The notes under the pieces are model-generated. The model searched no databases. It was not told the origin of the DNA and saw nothing but the letters and a program-made list of their open reading frames with translations. A stretch of DNA of 64,000 bases from Pseudoalteromonas galatheae (GTDB lineage Bacteria; Pseudomonadota; Gammaproteobacteria; Enterobacterales; Alteromonadaceae), in NCBI RefSeq assembly GCF_005886105.2, contig NZ_PNCO02000001.1, forward strand, positions 1,113,001 to 1,177,000, written 5' to 3'. The position numbers were made by a program, and so were the translations under genes. Below are positions 27,099 through 36,212 of this stretch, in pieces. Each line of letters begins with the position of its first letter. The stretch's first letter is position 1.

Positions 27099-28625
27099 AT
27101 GAGTACAATCCGTCAGCAAGACTTTATTGATAGCATTGAAGATGCGCTTCAATATATCTCATTTTACCACCCACTTGATTTTGTCCAAGCATTAGAAAAA
27201 GCCTACGAAAAAGAAGAAAGTAAGGCTGCGAAAGATGCAATTGCACAGATCTTAATTAACTCACGCATGTCAGCAGAAGGTAAGCGTCCGCTGTGTCAAG
27301 ATACGGGTATAGTAACCTGCTTCGTTAAAGTCGGTATGGACGTTAAGTGGGATAAAACTGACTTGACGGTACAACAAATGGTAGATGAGGGAACTCGTCG
27401 TGCCTACATGAACCCAGATAATCCGCTACGTGCATCAATCGTTGCTGATCCGGCAGGTAGCCGTAAAAACACTAAAGACAATACGCCTTCGGTAGTACAC
27501 ATTGACTTAGTACCTGGTGCTGAGGTTGAAGTGATGATTGCAGCGAAGGGTGGCGGCTCTGAAAACAAAACAAAAATGGTGATGCTAAATCCATCAGATG
27601 ATGTTGCAGAATGGGTAGAAAAAACATTACCGACAATGGGCGCAGGTTGGTGTCCTCCGGGTATGCTAGGTATAGGTATCGGTGGCACAGCGGAAAAAGC
27701 GGCTGTGTTGGCAAAAGAGTCTTTAATGGATCCGGTTGATATCCATGAGTTGATGGAACGTGGTGCCGAAACCGCAGAAGAAAAACTGCGTCTAGAAATT
27801 TTTGAACGTGCAAACAAGCTTGGTATTGGGGCACAAGGTCTTGGTGGTTTAACAACCGTTGTTGATGTAAAAATCAAAACGGCACCAACACACGCAGCGT
27901 CTAAGCCTGTGGTGATGATCCCTAACTGTGCCGCTACACGTCACGTACATTTCACATTAGATGGTTCTGGCCCTGCAGATCTAAAAGCGCCAAAGCTTGA
28001 AGATTGGCCAGAAGTGACTTGGGAAGTGGGTGAAGATACGCGTCGTGTCAATCTAGATACTTTGACCAAAGCAGATATCCAAGAATGGAAAATGGGTGAA
28101 ACTGTGCTGCTTTCAGGCAAAATATTAACTGGTCGAGATGCAGCGCATAAGCGTTTACAAGAAATGATGAATTCTGGGCAAGGTTTGCCAGATGGTGTCG
28201 ATTTCACTAATAAGTTTATCTATTACGTGGGTCCGGTGGATGCTGTGGGCGATGAAGTAGTGGGTCCAGCAGGTCCTACCACATCTACACGTATGGATAA
28301 GTTTACTGATTTGATGCTAGAGAAAACCGGTCTTATCGGTATGATCGGTAAAGCCGAGCGCGGTCCAGCAACCGTCGAGTCAATCAAACAAAATAAAGCT
28401 GTTTATCTTATGGCTGTTGGTGGTGCTGCATACCTGGTGGCTAAAGCTATTAAGAAATCGCGTGTTGTGGCATTTGAAGACTTAGGTATGGAAGCTATCT
28501 ACGAATTTGAAGTAGAAGACATGCCGGTGACGGTAGCCGTTGACAGCAACGGTGAGAATGCGCATACCCAAGGCCCTGCAATTTGGAAAGCACGAATTGA
28601 AGAGCTAGATAGCAAACTTAGCTAA
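27099..28625 (+). CDS. fumA: Fumarate hydratase class I, iron-sulfur dependent
   Basis: Interconverts fumarate and malate in the TCA cycle. The 508-residue chain contains the alpha part (SRMSAEGKRPLCQDTGI with a cluster cysteine, about residues 55-71) and the C-terminal beta part (GRDAAHKRLQEMMNSGQGLP) fused, as in FumA/FumB. Cluster cysteines are also seen at VMIPNCAATRH and in the central segment. FumA versus FumB cannot be distinguished from sequence alone. It is monocistronic with its own terminator. Confidence 0.93.
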   Translation: MSTIRQQDFIDSIEDALQYISFYHPLDFVQALEKAYEKEESKAAKDAIAQILINSRMSAEGKRPLCQDTGIVTCFVKVGMDVKWDKTDLTVQQMVDEGTRRAYMNPDNPLRASIVADPAGSRKNTKDNTPSVVHIDLVPGAEVEVMIAAKGGGSENKTKMVMLNPSDDVAEWVEKTLPTMGAGWCPPGMLGIGIGGTAEKAAVLAKESLMDPVDIHELMERGAETAEEKLRLEIFERANKLGIGAQGLGGLTTVVDVKIKTAPTHAASKPVVMIPNCAATRHVHFTLDGSGPADLKAPKLEDWPEVTWEVGEDTRRVNLDTLTKADIQEWKMGETVLLSGKILTGRDAAHKRLQEMMNSGQGLPDGVDFTNKFIYYVGPVDAVGDEVVGPAGPTTSTRMDKFTDLMLEKTGLIGMIGKAERGPATVESIKQNKAVYLMAVGGAAYLVAKAIKKSRVVAFEDLGMEAIYEFEVEDMPVTVAVDSNGENAHTQGPAIWKARIEELDSKLS

Positions 28626-28711
28626 TCAAGTCGCATTGATGGAAAATGTATAGGTACTTTCCATTTCTACATTTGGCTCCGTTGTTAAATTAACGATCTG
28701 GAGTATTATTG

Positions 28712-28735
28712 AGGAGGCTATTAGCCTCCTTTTTT
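28712..28735 (+). terminator. Rho-independent terminator after the fumarase gene
   Basis: AGGAGGCT (28712-28719) and AGCCTCCT (28723-28730) form an eight-pair stem with an ATT loop, followed by TTTTT. Confidence 0.9.
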
Positions 28736-28769
28736 GTACTGATATGTTTACACCACTAATTTACCTTCC

Positions 28770-28781
28770 GTTTACGTAAAC
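28770..28781. promoter_or_regulatory. Palindromic operator candidate upstream of leucine dehydrogenase
   Basis: GTTTACGTAAAC is a perfect 12-bp palindrome about 270 bases before the leucine dehydrogenase start. The identical 12-mer occurs upstream of gltB (51879-51890). Both genes handle amino-group nitrogen. The ACGT core recalls the sites of LiuR, the MerR-family regulator of branched-chain amino acid catabolism, but I am not certain of that consensus. Confidence 0.5.
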
Positions 28782-29052
28782 AGTAACTTCGAAAAAATTA
28801 AATAAGTTAAATTGAAATTCTCTTATTTTGTTTTTATATGGCTAGTTATTTCTTTATCTTTCCTGCATGTGAATTGAATATTCATATTTATTTTGAATTA
28901 GGTTTATATCATCTCAATTTGTGGAATGGTGCTAGAGTTAGTGATAGAGTCTTGCCAATTTCAGCGCTATTTGCCCTTAGTGTGGTACTGAACGCAAAGT
29001 CACACGTAAGAGCTTACCCGTATGGGATAGATAATTTTTGGAGAAGAAGAAA

Positions 29053-30093
29053 GTGGCTGTATTTAACCAAGTTGAATTTGATAACCATGAGCAAGTCGTA
29101 TTTTGTTCTGATGAAGCATCGGGTCTTAAAGCGATCATCGCAGTGCATAACACTAAGCTAGGTCCTGCAGTAGGTGGCTGTCGCCTATGGAATTACGCCT
29201 CCGACGAAGACGCAGTATATGATGTACTGCGTTTATCTAAAGGAATGACTTACAAGAATGCGGTTGCACGGTTGCCATTTGGTGGTGGCAAATCTGTGAT
29301 CATTGGCGACGCAAAGACAATTAAGTCAGAAGCATTGTTTAGAGCATTTGGTAAGCAGCTAGAGCGTTTAGGTGGCAGTTACTACTCAGCAGAAGATGTA
29401 AACATCACAACAGGTGATGTGATGGTAATGCACAAAGAAACAAACTACGTAATGGGCCTTGAAGGTAAAAGTGGTAATCCCTCTCCGTTTACTGCGTTAG
29501 GTACATTCCTTGGAATTAAGGCAGCGTACCAGCACAAATATGGTCACCAAGACTTGGCTGGTATCAAAGTTGCCGTACAAGGACTTGGTGCAGTAGCTTA
29601 CACTCTATGTAAACACCTTCATAACGCGGGTGCTGAGCTATTTGTTACTGATATCAACGAAGAGTCAGTACAAAGAGTGGTCAATGACTTTAATGCTACC
29701 GCTGTAGGCATCGACGAAATTTATGATTTAGATGTTGATGTGTATGCGCCGTGTGCACTAGGTGCTACAGTAAACGACGATACTATTCCACGTATTAAAG
29801 CGACGATTATTGCAGGATGTGCAAACAATCAGCTGGCAGAGTCTCGTCATGGTGAGATCATTCGTGAAAAAGGCATTTTGTATGCACCAGACTATGTCAT
29901 TAATGCTGGTGGAATCATCAATGTTTACTATGAAACAAAACCTGAAGGTTATGATGAAGCTGCAGCGACAAAACACGTTGAAGGTATCTATGATACGCTG
30001 ACCGAAATCTTTAAGCGCTCTGAAGATGAGAAAGTTTCAACACATATAATTGCTGACAAATTAGCACAAGAGATTATTGAAAACGGTCTATAA
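29053..30093 (+). CDS. Leucine dehydrogenase (Glu/Leu/Phe/Val dehydrogenase family)
   Basis: An NAD-dependent amino acid dehydrogenase that deaminates branched-chain amino acids to their keto acids. The N-terminal dimerisation/catalytic domain has GPAVGGCRLW, the catalytic lysine region GMTYKNAVARLPFGGGKSVI, and the Rossmann domain begins KVAVQGLGAVAYTLCKHL. I use the GTG at 29053, preceded by GGAGAAGAAG, rather than the in-frame TTG at 29038, which falls inside that ribosome binding site; the protein then begins MAVFNQVEFDNHEQ. Its length (346 residues) fits bacterial leucine dehydrogenases. Confidence 0.88.
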   Translation: MAVFNQVEFDNHEQVVFCSDEASGLKAIIAVHNTKLGPAVGGCRLWNYASDEDAVYDVLRLSKGMTYKNAVARLPFGGGKSVIIGDAKTIKSEALFRAFGKQLERLGGSYYSAEDVNITTGDVMVMHKETNYVMGLEGKSGNPSPFTALGTFLGIKAAYQHKYGHQDLAGIKVAVQGLGAVAYTLCKHLHNAGAELFVTDINEESVQRVVNDFNATAVGIDEIYDLDVDVYAPCALGATVNDDTIPRIKATIIAGCANNQLAESRHGEIIREKGILYAPDYVINAGGIINVYYETKPEGYDEAAATKHVEGIYDTLTEIFKRSEDEKVSTHIIADKLAQEIIENGL

Positions 30094-30118
30094 TAACAGC
30101 GCCGTTTAATTACCAGAG

Positions 30119-30140
30119 AGGGGCAAATGCCCCTTTTTTT
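30119..30140 (+). terminator. Rho-independent terminator after leucine dehydrogenase
   Basis: AGGGGC (30119-30124) and GCCCCT (30129-30134) with an AAAT loop, then a run of T. It sits directly before the CatA-like start codon, so that gene either needs read-through or its own promoter. Confidence 0.85.
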
Positions 30141-30142
30141 GT

Positions 30143-30787
30143 ATGAAAAAGAAAATATCGCTAGATACTTGGCCTCGCCAAGAGCACTTCTCCTTCTTCA
30201 ATGATTTTGCCCAACCTTATTTCACCGTTACCGTCAGCTTGCAAATGGAAAGGGTGTACGAAATGAGCAAACGTAATACAGTTCCATTTTCGCTTAGTTG
30301 TCTATACGCACTACAGCTGGCATTACAAAGCTATACCCCTATTCGTTACCGTATAGAGGCAGGAGAGGTGGTTGAATATGATGCTGTAGAAATTAGCAGT
30401 GTTTTTCTGCGAGGGGATGAAACCTTTAGATTTGTAAGGCTTTCACCTGAAAGTGATTTCAACCGTTTTATTAGCGCCAATATTCATAGCAAAGCCGAAC
30501 AACTAAATGGACCGCTTATCAGTGAGCAATTCTTGATGGAAAGTCAGGTGCCAAATTGTGTTCATGTATCTATACTTCCATGGTTATCTTTTTCCAGTTT
30601 TGGTCATGCGAGACACAGTAGAGATGACTTCGGCATACCAAAATTTGTGTTCGGAAAATACAATAAAGCCGATGGTACGATGCCATTTTGTATTGAAGTC
30701 CATCATGCGCTAATGGACGGGCTACATGTCGCTGAGTTCGTAAAGATTCTTCAGGAAAAAATAGATCAAGCTATTTGGGATAGATAA
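30143..30787 (+). CDS. Chloramphenicol acetyltransferase-like protein (type A CAT fold)
   Basis: A 214-residue member of the trimeric type A chloramphenicol acetyltransferase family, which moves an acetyl group from acetyl-CoA to chloramphenicol. The N-terminal RQEHFSFFNDFAQPYFTVTV and the active-site HHALMDGLHVAEFV (HHxxxDG) are clear. Length is the usual 213-220. It starts two bases after the T run of the preceding terminator, with no obvious mobile element or integron nearby, so it looks like a resident chromosomal gene. Its natural substrate and any resistance effect are not known from sequence. Confidence 0.82.
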   Translation: MKKKISLDTWPRQEHFSFFNDFAQPYFTVTVSLQMERVYEMSKRNTVPFSLSCLYALQLALQSYTPIRYRIEAGEVVEYDAVEISSVFLRGDETFRFVRLSPESDFNRFISANIHSKAEQLNGPLISEQFLMESQVPNCVHVSILPWLSFSSFGHARHSRDDFGIPKFVFGKYNKADGTMPFCIEVHHALMDGLHVAEFVKILQEKIDQAIWDR

Positions 30788-31191
30788 ACAAATTTTGCGT
30801 TAGTTGGCAGAAAGTGAAATAATTTGCGCGCTACGCAATAAAGAAAACCCTTCTATATGTTTGTTTTTAATGTTTATTCATTATTTTTATTTGGAATATC
30901 TATTCAGTTTATTGGAATAAATTTGATGTAAAATATTGTAAATAGCGTATGCAAAAGGTTGGTTTTACGAGGGTTGTGTATCTTTTGCTGTGTTTTTGAT
31001 GTTAATTTTTTGTTTTGTATATAATTATTACTTATTTATTGACAAAAAATGTTTTCACAGTGAAGTTGACACATCGTGTTGCATTTAGCATTATTGGACA
31101 GTTGATATCTGTCGAATGATATCAGGGTTGCTCTTAGTACGCTAAGAGCGCGAAAATTATAAAAGTAACATTACTTAATTGGTTGGGAACT
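30788..31191. other. Upstream region and leader of the TonB2 operon
   Basis: A 404-base AT-rich stretch without genes. A promoter-like pair is seen at TTGACA (31066-31071), 17 bases, CATTAT (31089-31094). The leader that follows would contain two stem-loops: TGATATC/GATATCA (31103-31109 with 31118-31124) and GCTCTTAG/CTAAGAGC (31130-31137 with 31142-31149). I looked for a Fur box and found only weak AT-rich partial matches. Confidence 0.5.
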
Positions 31192-31962
31192 ATGTCTGTT
31201 AAAATCAGAAAGAGCCTTGTAGCTACGGCGCTTTTAGGCGCGACAGCTTTTGCAAGCAGCAATGTGATTGCAGATCCTTTGAATGACATACAAAAAGTAG
31301 GTCAGCAAACTCAAACGGCTGCTAAAAAGTCTCAAGAAAAGATTGACAACCTATATGGTCAGTCTCAAGAAATGATCGCGGAATACCGCGGCATTATCGA
31401 CGAAACAGAACTGCTAAAAGTGTATAACGACCACGTTGCACGCCTTGTAGCAGACCAGAATGCTGGTATCGAGTCTTTTGATCGTCAAATTGGTACTATT
31501 GATAAGACAAAACAGGACGTTGTGCCTTTGATGTATCGCATGATCGATACGCTTGAGCAATTCATCAAAGCGGACGTTCCGTTTAATCAGGAAACGCGTC
31601 TAGAACGTGTTGAAAGACTTCGTAGCATCATGACGAATTCGTCAGTGACTACATCTGAGAAGTTCCGTCAAGTGCTTGAAGCTTATACGCTTGAAACTGG
31701 TTACAGTACAACAATGGTAGCGAGCCAAGGTTCACTTGAACAAAATGGTAAAAATATCAATGTTGACTTCGCACGTCTTGGCCGCATCGCATATGTTGCT
31801 CAGTCGTTCGACCAAAAACACGCTTGGGTGTGGAACAACGACACTAAGCAGTGGGATCAACTGGGTGAAGAGTATCTTAAGCCAGTTAAGAGCATGATCC
31901 GTATTGCACGTAAGCAAGCGGCTCCTGAACTTGTAAACCTACCTATCTTTGGCGCGGAGTAA
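31192..31962 (+). CDS. DUF3450 periplasmic protein of the TonB2 operon
   Basis: An exported protein of 256 residues: signal peptide (cleavage near NVIADP, about residue 23), then a helical coiled-coil region and a small C-terminal domain (NVDFARLGRIAYVAQSFD). DUF3450 proteins are encoded first in the TonB2-TtpC operon of vibrios and relatives; the function is not known, but they belong to the same energy-transfer system. I chose the ATG at 31192 rather than the in-frame TTG at 31183. TtpC follows three bases later. Confidence 0.82.
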   Translation: MSVKIRKSLVATALLGATAFASSNVIADPLNDIQKVGQQTQTAAKKSQEKIDNLYGQSQEMIAEYRGIIDETELLKVYNDHVARLVADQNAGIESFDRQIGTIDKTKQDVVPLMYRMIDTLEQFIKADVPFNQETRLERVERLRSIMTNSSVTTSEKFRQVLEAYTLETGYSTTMVASQGSLEQNGKNINVDFARLGRIAYVAQSFDQKHAWVWNNDTKQWDQLGEEYLKPVKSMIRIARKQAAPELVNLPIFGAE

Positions 31963-31965
31963 TTA

Positions 31966-33330
31966 ATGATGAAGAAACTATTTAAAGGTTTTGCAGTTGC
32001 TGCAGCGTTAACAGTTTCTGCTGGTGCCGCGCTAAATGCACACGCAAATACTGAAGCCTTAGACAAAATCCTAGAGCAGGTTAAACAAAACCGTATCTCT
32101 GAAGGCAAGATCAACAAGCAGCGTGAACAAGAGTTCTTAAGTGACCGTGCTGATAAGCAAGCGCTTCTAAACAAAGCAAAGCGTGACCTAGCTGCTGAGA
32201 AAGCACGTGGTGAGCGTTTAAATGAGCAGTTCAAGCAAAATGAAATCACGCTTGCTGAAAAAGAAGTTGAGCTAGAAAATGCTAAAGGTACGCTAGGTGA
32301 GATGTTCGGTGTTGTACGTCGTTCAGCTGCTGACGCGATCGGTTCAATCGAAGCATCACTTGTAAGTGCTGAAAAGCCTGGACGTGCAGAAGTACTTCGT
32401 TCATTAGCTGAAGCGAAAGAGCTTCCGACTACTCGTGAACTTGAAGAGCTTTGGATTGCTTTCCAAACTGAAATGACAGAGTCTGCTAAAGTTTCTAAGT
32501 TTGAAGCAGAAGTTGCTGAGTTAAGCGGTGACGTGAACGTTAAAGAAGTTACACGTGTTGGTAACTTTAACCTTGTAACTAAAGACGGTTACGTAATTTA
32601 CGACGCTGAGAACAAGCAAATTGTTCCTCTTGGTAAGCAGCCAAGTGGCGAGCTAGGTGGTGTTGAGCGTCTAATCGGTGCAGCTGCTAATGAATATGCG
32701 ATGTTTGCTGTTGACCCGACACGTGGTTCACTTCTACAACTAAATACGCAACGAGCAACGATGGAAGAGCGCTGGCACCAAGGTGACACAGTAGGTTACA
32801 TCATCACTGCATTACTTATCTTAGGTGCGTTAATTGCAGTTGTTCGTATGCTTGACCTATTCATCGTTAGTGGCAAAATTAAAGCGCAAATCAAAAACGC
32901 GAATAACCCTAACACAAACAACCCTCTTGGCCGTATCCTGAAAGTATATCACGATAACAAAGACCAAGATGTTGAAAACCTAGAACTTAAACTTGATGAA
33001 GCTATCCTACGTGAAACTCCACGTATTGAGATGGGTGTAAACATCATCAAGATCCTAGCGGCTATCGCGCCACTACTAGGTCTACTAGGTACGGTTGTTG
33101 GTATGATCATGACGTTCGAATCAATCACGCTATACGGTACTGGTGATCCGAAAATCATGGCAGGTAACATCTCTCTAGCGCTAGTAACTACAGCTCTAGG
33201 TCTAATTGCAGCTCTACCTCTAATTCTACTTCACGCTGTTGTACATGGTCGTAGTAAAGCGGTTCTACATATCCTAGATGAGCAAAGCGCAGGTATTGTT
33301 GCTGCTCACGCGGAGAAGGAGAAAGCCTAA
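31966..33330 (+). CDS. ttpC: TtpC: long ExbB-like proton channel protein
   Basis: A 454-residue MotA/TolQ/ExbB family protein with an unusual N-terminal extension: signal peptide (about residues 1-27), a coiled-coil periplasmic region (about 30-270), then three membrane helices carrying the ExbB core (GLLGTVVGMIMTFESITLYGTGDPKIMAGNISLALVTTALGLI). This is the layout of TtpC, required with ExbB2/ExbD2 for TonB2-dependent iron uptake in vibrios. It ends one base into the exbB2 start (TAATG). Confidence 0.88.
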   Translation: MMKKLFKGFAVAAALTVSAGAALNAHANTEALDKILEQVKQNRISEGKINKQREQEFLSDRADKQALLNKAKRDLAAEKARGERLNEQFKQNEITLAEKEVELENAKGTLGEMFGVVRRSAADAIGSIEASLVSAEKPGRAEVLRSLAEAKELPTTRELEELWIAFQTEMTESAKVSKFEAEVAELSGDVNVKEVTRVGNFNLVTKDGYVIYDAENKQIVPLGKQPSGELGGVERLIGAAANEYAMFAVDPTRGSLLQLNTQRATMEERWHQGDTVGYIITALLILGALIAVVRMLDLFIVSGKIKAQIKNANNPNTNNPLGRILKVYHDNKDQDVENLELKLDEAILRETPRIEMGVNIIKILAAIAPLLGLLGTVVGMIMTFESITLYGTGDPKIMAGNISLALVTTALGLIAALPLILLHAVVHGRSKAVLHILDEQSAGIVAAHAEKEKA

Positions 33331-33854
33331 TGTTAGTCCTGATGGAGATATGGGAATCTATCAGGGATTTTGTTGCTACAGGCGGCGATGTATTGTACGT
33401 GGTCGCGATAGCACTCTTTCTAATGTGGGTTTTAATGATTGAGCGCTATTGGTTCCTACTCGGCGAATTTCCTAAGTTACACAAGGATATCGTCGCTAAG
33501 TGGGACGCCCGCCAAGATACTACGTCTTGGTACGCACACAGAATCCGCGATGCTTGGATTTCTGAAGCGTCTGAAAAATTAGATGAGCGCATGTTGATTA
33601 TCAAAACATTGGTTGCGATGTGTCCATTAATCGGTCTTTTAGGTACAGTGACAGGTATGATCACAGTATTTGAGACAATGGCTACTCAAGGTACGGGTAA
33701 CGCACGATTAATGGCTTCAGGCATTTCAATGGCTACGGTACCAACAATGGCTGGAATGGTTGCGGCACTATCAGGTGTTTTCTTTAGCACGCGTCTAGAA
33801 GCACGTGCAAAAATGGCTAAAGAGAAGCTAGTTGATAGCTTGCCTCATCACTAG
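33330..33854 (+). CDS. exbB2: TonB2 system ExbB2 proton channel subunit
   Basis: A 174-residue ExbB of the short type, with three membrane helices and the core GLLGTVTGMITVFETMATQGTGNARLMASGISMATVPTMAGMVAAL. It forms the pentameric proton channel that powers TonB2. Coupled to ttpC by a one-base overlap and followed by exbD2 14 bases later. Confidence 0.92.
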   Translation: MLVLMEIWESIRDFVATGGDVLYVVAIALFLMWVLMIERYWFLLGEFPKLHKDIVAKWDARQDTTSWYAHRIRDAWISEASEKLDERMLIIKTLVAMCPLIGLLGTVTGMITVFETMATQGTGNARLMASGISMATVPTMAGMVAALSGVFFSTRLEARAKMAKEKLVDSLPHH

Positions 33855-33868
33855 AGAGAGATTGAACT

Positions 33869-34273
33869 ATGGCACGTAAACAACGTTTTCGTGAAGAGGA
33901 AGATGCAGCAGTAGATATGACGCCGATGCTAGACATCGTATTCATCATGCTTATCTTCTTCATCGTAACCACTTCTTTTGTTAAAGAAGCTGGTATTGAG
34001 GTTAACAAGCCAAAAGCGGCACAAGCACAAAAGACAAAGAATGCGAACATCTTTATCGCAATCCGTGAAAACGGTGAGATTTGGATGGATAAGCGTCAAG
34101 TTGATGTTGAGCGTGTAAGTGCTAACCTTGAAAGTCTAATGGCTGAGCAGCCTACTGACGTGGTAATTATTCAAGCCGATAAAGGTGCGAAGCACGGCGT
34201 AGTTGTTAAGGTTATGGACCAAATTAAAGCGACAGGCGACAACTTGAAGATTTCAATAGCTGGAGATCAGTAA
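33869..34273 (+). CDS. exbD2: TonB2 system ExbD2 subunit
   Basis: A 134-residue ExbD with a charged cytoplasmic start, one membrane helix bearing the protonatable aspartate (VDMTPMLDIVFIMLIFFIVTT) and a periplasmic domain (DKGAKHGVVVKVMDQIKATG). It sits inside the ExbB2 channel and transmits proton flow to TonB2. One-base overlap with tonB2. Confidence 0.94.
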   Translation: MARKQRFREEEDAAVDMTPMLDIVFIMLIFFIVTTSFVKEAGIEVNKPKAAQAQKTKNANIFIAIRENGEIWMDKRQVDVERVSANLESLMAEQPTDVVIIQADKGAKHGVVVKVMDQIKATGDNLKISIAGDQ

Positions 34274-34890
34274 TGATTCGACTTCTGTTTTCACTTCTAG
34301 CAGGTGGGGCAGTAACTCTCGGCTTGTTCTTTTTCATGTCATATCTTATCTCCGGAGGAGCGGATAGGGCAGATGTTCAAAAGGAACAGATAGTCGTCGA
34401 GATTATGTCGAATCCACCTGAATCAAAGGTGCAGCAGCGGAAGCGTGTCCCGCCTCCGCCGCCACCACCGCCAAAGCAGCCGCCTAAACCGCAGCCGCCT
34501 CAGCCAGACACGGCTGATCCGTCTGCTGGTAATATCGGCTTTAACATGCCTAGTATTGATCTAGGTGGTACAGCAGGTGGTTTATCTGGACCTGGTGAAT
34601 TCGGTCGTGATGGTGATGCAACACCAATCGTTCGAATCGAGCCTAAATATCCGCCGCAAGCTGCACGTGATGGCAAAGAAGGTTGGGTACGTTTATCTTT
34701 CACTATCAATGAGCTTGGTGGTGTAGAAGACATCGATGTTATCGATGCTGAACCAAAACGTATCTTTGACCGTGAAGCAAAGCGTGCACTTCGTAAGTGG
34801 AAATACCGCCCTAAAGTTGTTGATGGTAAACCCCAGAAACAACCAGGCATCACTGTTCAGCTTGACTTTAAGTTGAATCAAGGTAATTAA
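34273..34890 (+). CDS. tonB2: Energy transducer TonB2
   Basis: A 205-residue TonB: N-terminal membrane anchor (residues 3-27), a proline-rich periplasmic spacer (about 57-80, with eight consecutive prolines and KP/QP repeats) and the C-terminal receptor-binding domain (PIVRIEPKYPPQAARDGKEG, then EPKRIFDREAKRALRKWKYRP). The spacer is short, as in TonB2 proteins. Which outer-membrane receptors it serves cannot be read here; the copper-type receptor at 14-16 kb would need some TonB. Confidence 0.95.
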   Translation: MIRLLFSLLAGGAVTLGLFFFMSYLISGGADRADVQKEQIVVEIMSNPPESKVQQRKRVPPPPPPPPKQPPKPQPPQPDTADPSAGNIGFNMPSIDLGGTAGGLSGPGEFGRDGDATPIVRIEPKYPPQAARDGKEGWVRLSFTINELGGVEDIDVIDAEPKRIFDREAKRALRKWKYRPKVVDGKPQKQPGITVQLDFKLNQGN

Positions 34891-34901
34891 GGAGGCAAGA
34901 C

Positions 34902-36161
34902 ATGAAAAGTTTACCTAAGTTTACAGCTCTTGCTCTTCTTGTTGCTTTGACTGGCGGTATGTACTCAAACTCAGTTTTTGCAGCGCCAAACTATGAAGAG
35001 ATAGAAAAGCGTAAAGCCGCAAAAACTAAGATCATGGGTGAGCGGGTAGGTAAGAAGGTTGCTAAAGCGTTCGATCTTTATAATGAAGAAAAAGTTGACG
35101 AAGCGATTGAAATGCTTCGTGAGCTTGACCCTTCAGATGATTTCGATAAAGCGACAGTAAATCGTTACCTAGGTCAGCTGTATGCTCAAAAAGAGAACTA
35201 CAGCGAAGCGATAAAATATACTCGTCAAGCCATTGCGCCTGATGCGCTTAACTTTAAAGATCAAGGCGATCTGATGAAGTTATTGGGTGACCTTCTAATG
35301 GGTACTGAAAAGTACGCAGAAGGTATCAAAGCCTATGAAGCGTGGATGGATTTTACTGGTGAGAAAGATCCAGCAGTATATGGCCGTATCGCTCAGGGTT
35401 ATTATGAGCTTAAGCAATTTGCTAATGTAATTGAGCCAGCAGACAAAGCGATAGCAGCGTCTGAAGAGCCAAACAAGCAATACTACCTGATGAAGATTGG
35501 TGCATACTTTGACCTTAAACAGTTTAAAAAGGCTGTTGAAGTAGGTGAAGTAATGGTTAAAATCTTCCCAGAGGATCCGCAATCATGGACTCGTTTAGGT
35601 GGCTTTTATTTGCAAACTGAAGATTACGGTAAAGGTTTAACCGTAATGGAGATTGCATACGATAAAGGTTACTTTGAAAAAGAGAACCATTATAAGATCC
35701 TTGGTAGCTTGTACTCACTGGTTGAAGTACCTTGGAAGGCTGCTGTTACGTACGAAAAAGCTATTAAAGATGGCAAAATTGAACGTACAAAAGCGAATGT
35801 AACCGCGCTTGCGAGCTATTACCACCAAGCTAAACACATCAGCGATGCTGCTAAATACTATGAAGAAGCTGCAAAGTTTGATGATGATGCCGAGCTTTAT
35901 GGTAGAGCGGGTGGTTTGTTGCTACAGAACCAGCAATACAGTGCCGCAGTTGTGAGACTGAACAAAGCACTTGAGCTTGGAACTGAAAAGAAAGGCAGTG
36001 CATATGCTGATCTTGCGGAAGCTTACTACTATCAGGATAAGTTTAAACAGGCTTACTCAGCAATTGTGAAGGCACAGGATGATCCTCGTACTCGAAAATT
36101 TGCTAAAAGCTGGGCAAACTTTATCAAAGATAAAGCACAGCGTAGGGGCGTAAGTCTCTAA
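34902..36161 (+). CDS. TPR-repeat periplasmic protein of the TonB2 operon
   Basis: A 419-residue exported protein with a signal peptide (cleavage after VFAAP, about residue 28) and at least six tetratricopeptide-type helical repeats (for example ATVNRYLGQLYAQKENYSEAIKYTRQA and AYADLAEAYYYQDKFKQAYSAI). The gene is the last of the TonB2-TtpC operon in vibrios too, where a role in the complex is suggested but not defined. SD GGAGG before the ATG. Ends at a strong terminator. Confidence 0.82.
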   Translation: MKSLPKFTALALLVALTGGMYSNSVFAAPNYEEIEKRKAAKTKIMGERVGKKVAKAFDLYNEEKVDEAIEMLRELDPSDDFDKATVNRYLGQLYAQKENYSEAIKYTRQAIAPDALNFKDQGDLMKLLGDLLMGTEKYAEGIKAYEAWMDFTGEKDPAVYGRIAQGYYELKQFANVIEPADKAIAASEEPNKQYYLMKIGAYFDLKQFKKAVEVGEVMVKIFPEDPQSWTRLGGFYLQTEDYGKGLTVMEIAYDKGYFEKENHYKILGSLYSLVEVPWKAAVTYEKAIKDGKIERTKANVTALASYYHQAKHISDAAKYYEEAAKFDDDAELYGRAGGLLLQNQQYSAAVVRLNKALELGTEKKGSAYADLAEAYYYQDKFKQAYSAIVKAQDDPRTRKFAKSWANFIKDKAQRRGVSL

Positions 36162-36163
36162 TG

Positions 36164-36188
36164 AAAAAGCCCCGAAAGGGGCTTTTTT
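36164..36188 (+). terminator. Rho-independent terminator of the TonB2 operon
   Basis: AAAAAGCCCC (36164-36173), GAAA tetraloop, GGGGCTTTTT (36178-36187). It starts two bases after the stop codon of the TPR gene. Confidence 0.93.
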
Positions 36189-36212
36189 GATTTCAAAATC
36201 TAATGTGGAATT

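Larger units (their letters stand above)
28626..29052. other. Intergenic region between fumarase and leucine dehydrogenase
   Basis: The 427 bases contain the fumarase terminator (28712-28735), a perfect 12-bp palindrome at 28770-28781 and an AT-rich stretch with TGAATATTCA-type inverted sequence around 28875. The rest carries no recognisable coding sequence. It presumably holds the leucine dehydrogenase promoter. Confidence 0.6.

Noticed and set aside
28838..29161. A 107-codon frame before and over the start of leucine dehydrogenase
   Set aside because: It overlaps the well-conserved N-terminus of leucine dehydrogenase in another frame, has no Shine-Dalgarno sequence and no recognisable domain.
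30960..31060. AT-rich stretch as a Fur box for the TonB2 operon
   Set aside because: Only short partial matches to the GATAATGATAATCATTATC pattern are seen, no better than expected from the AT content.
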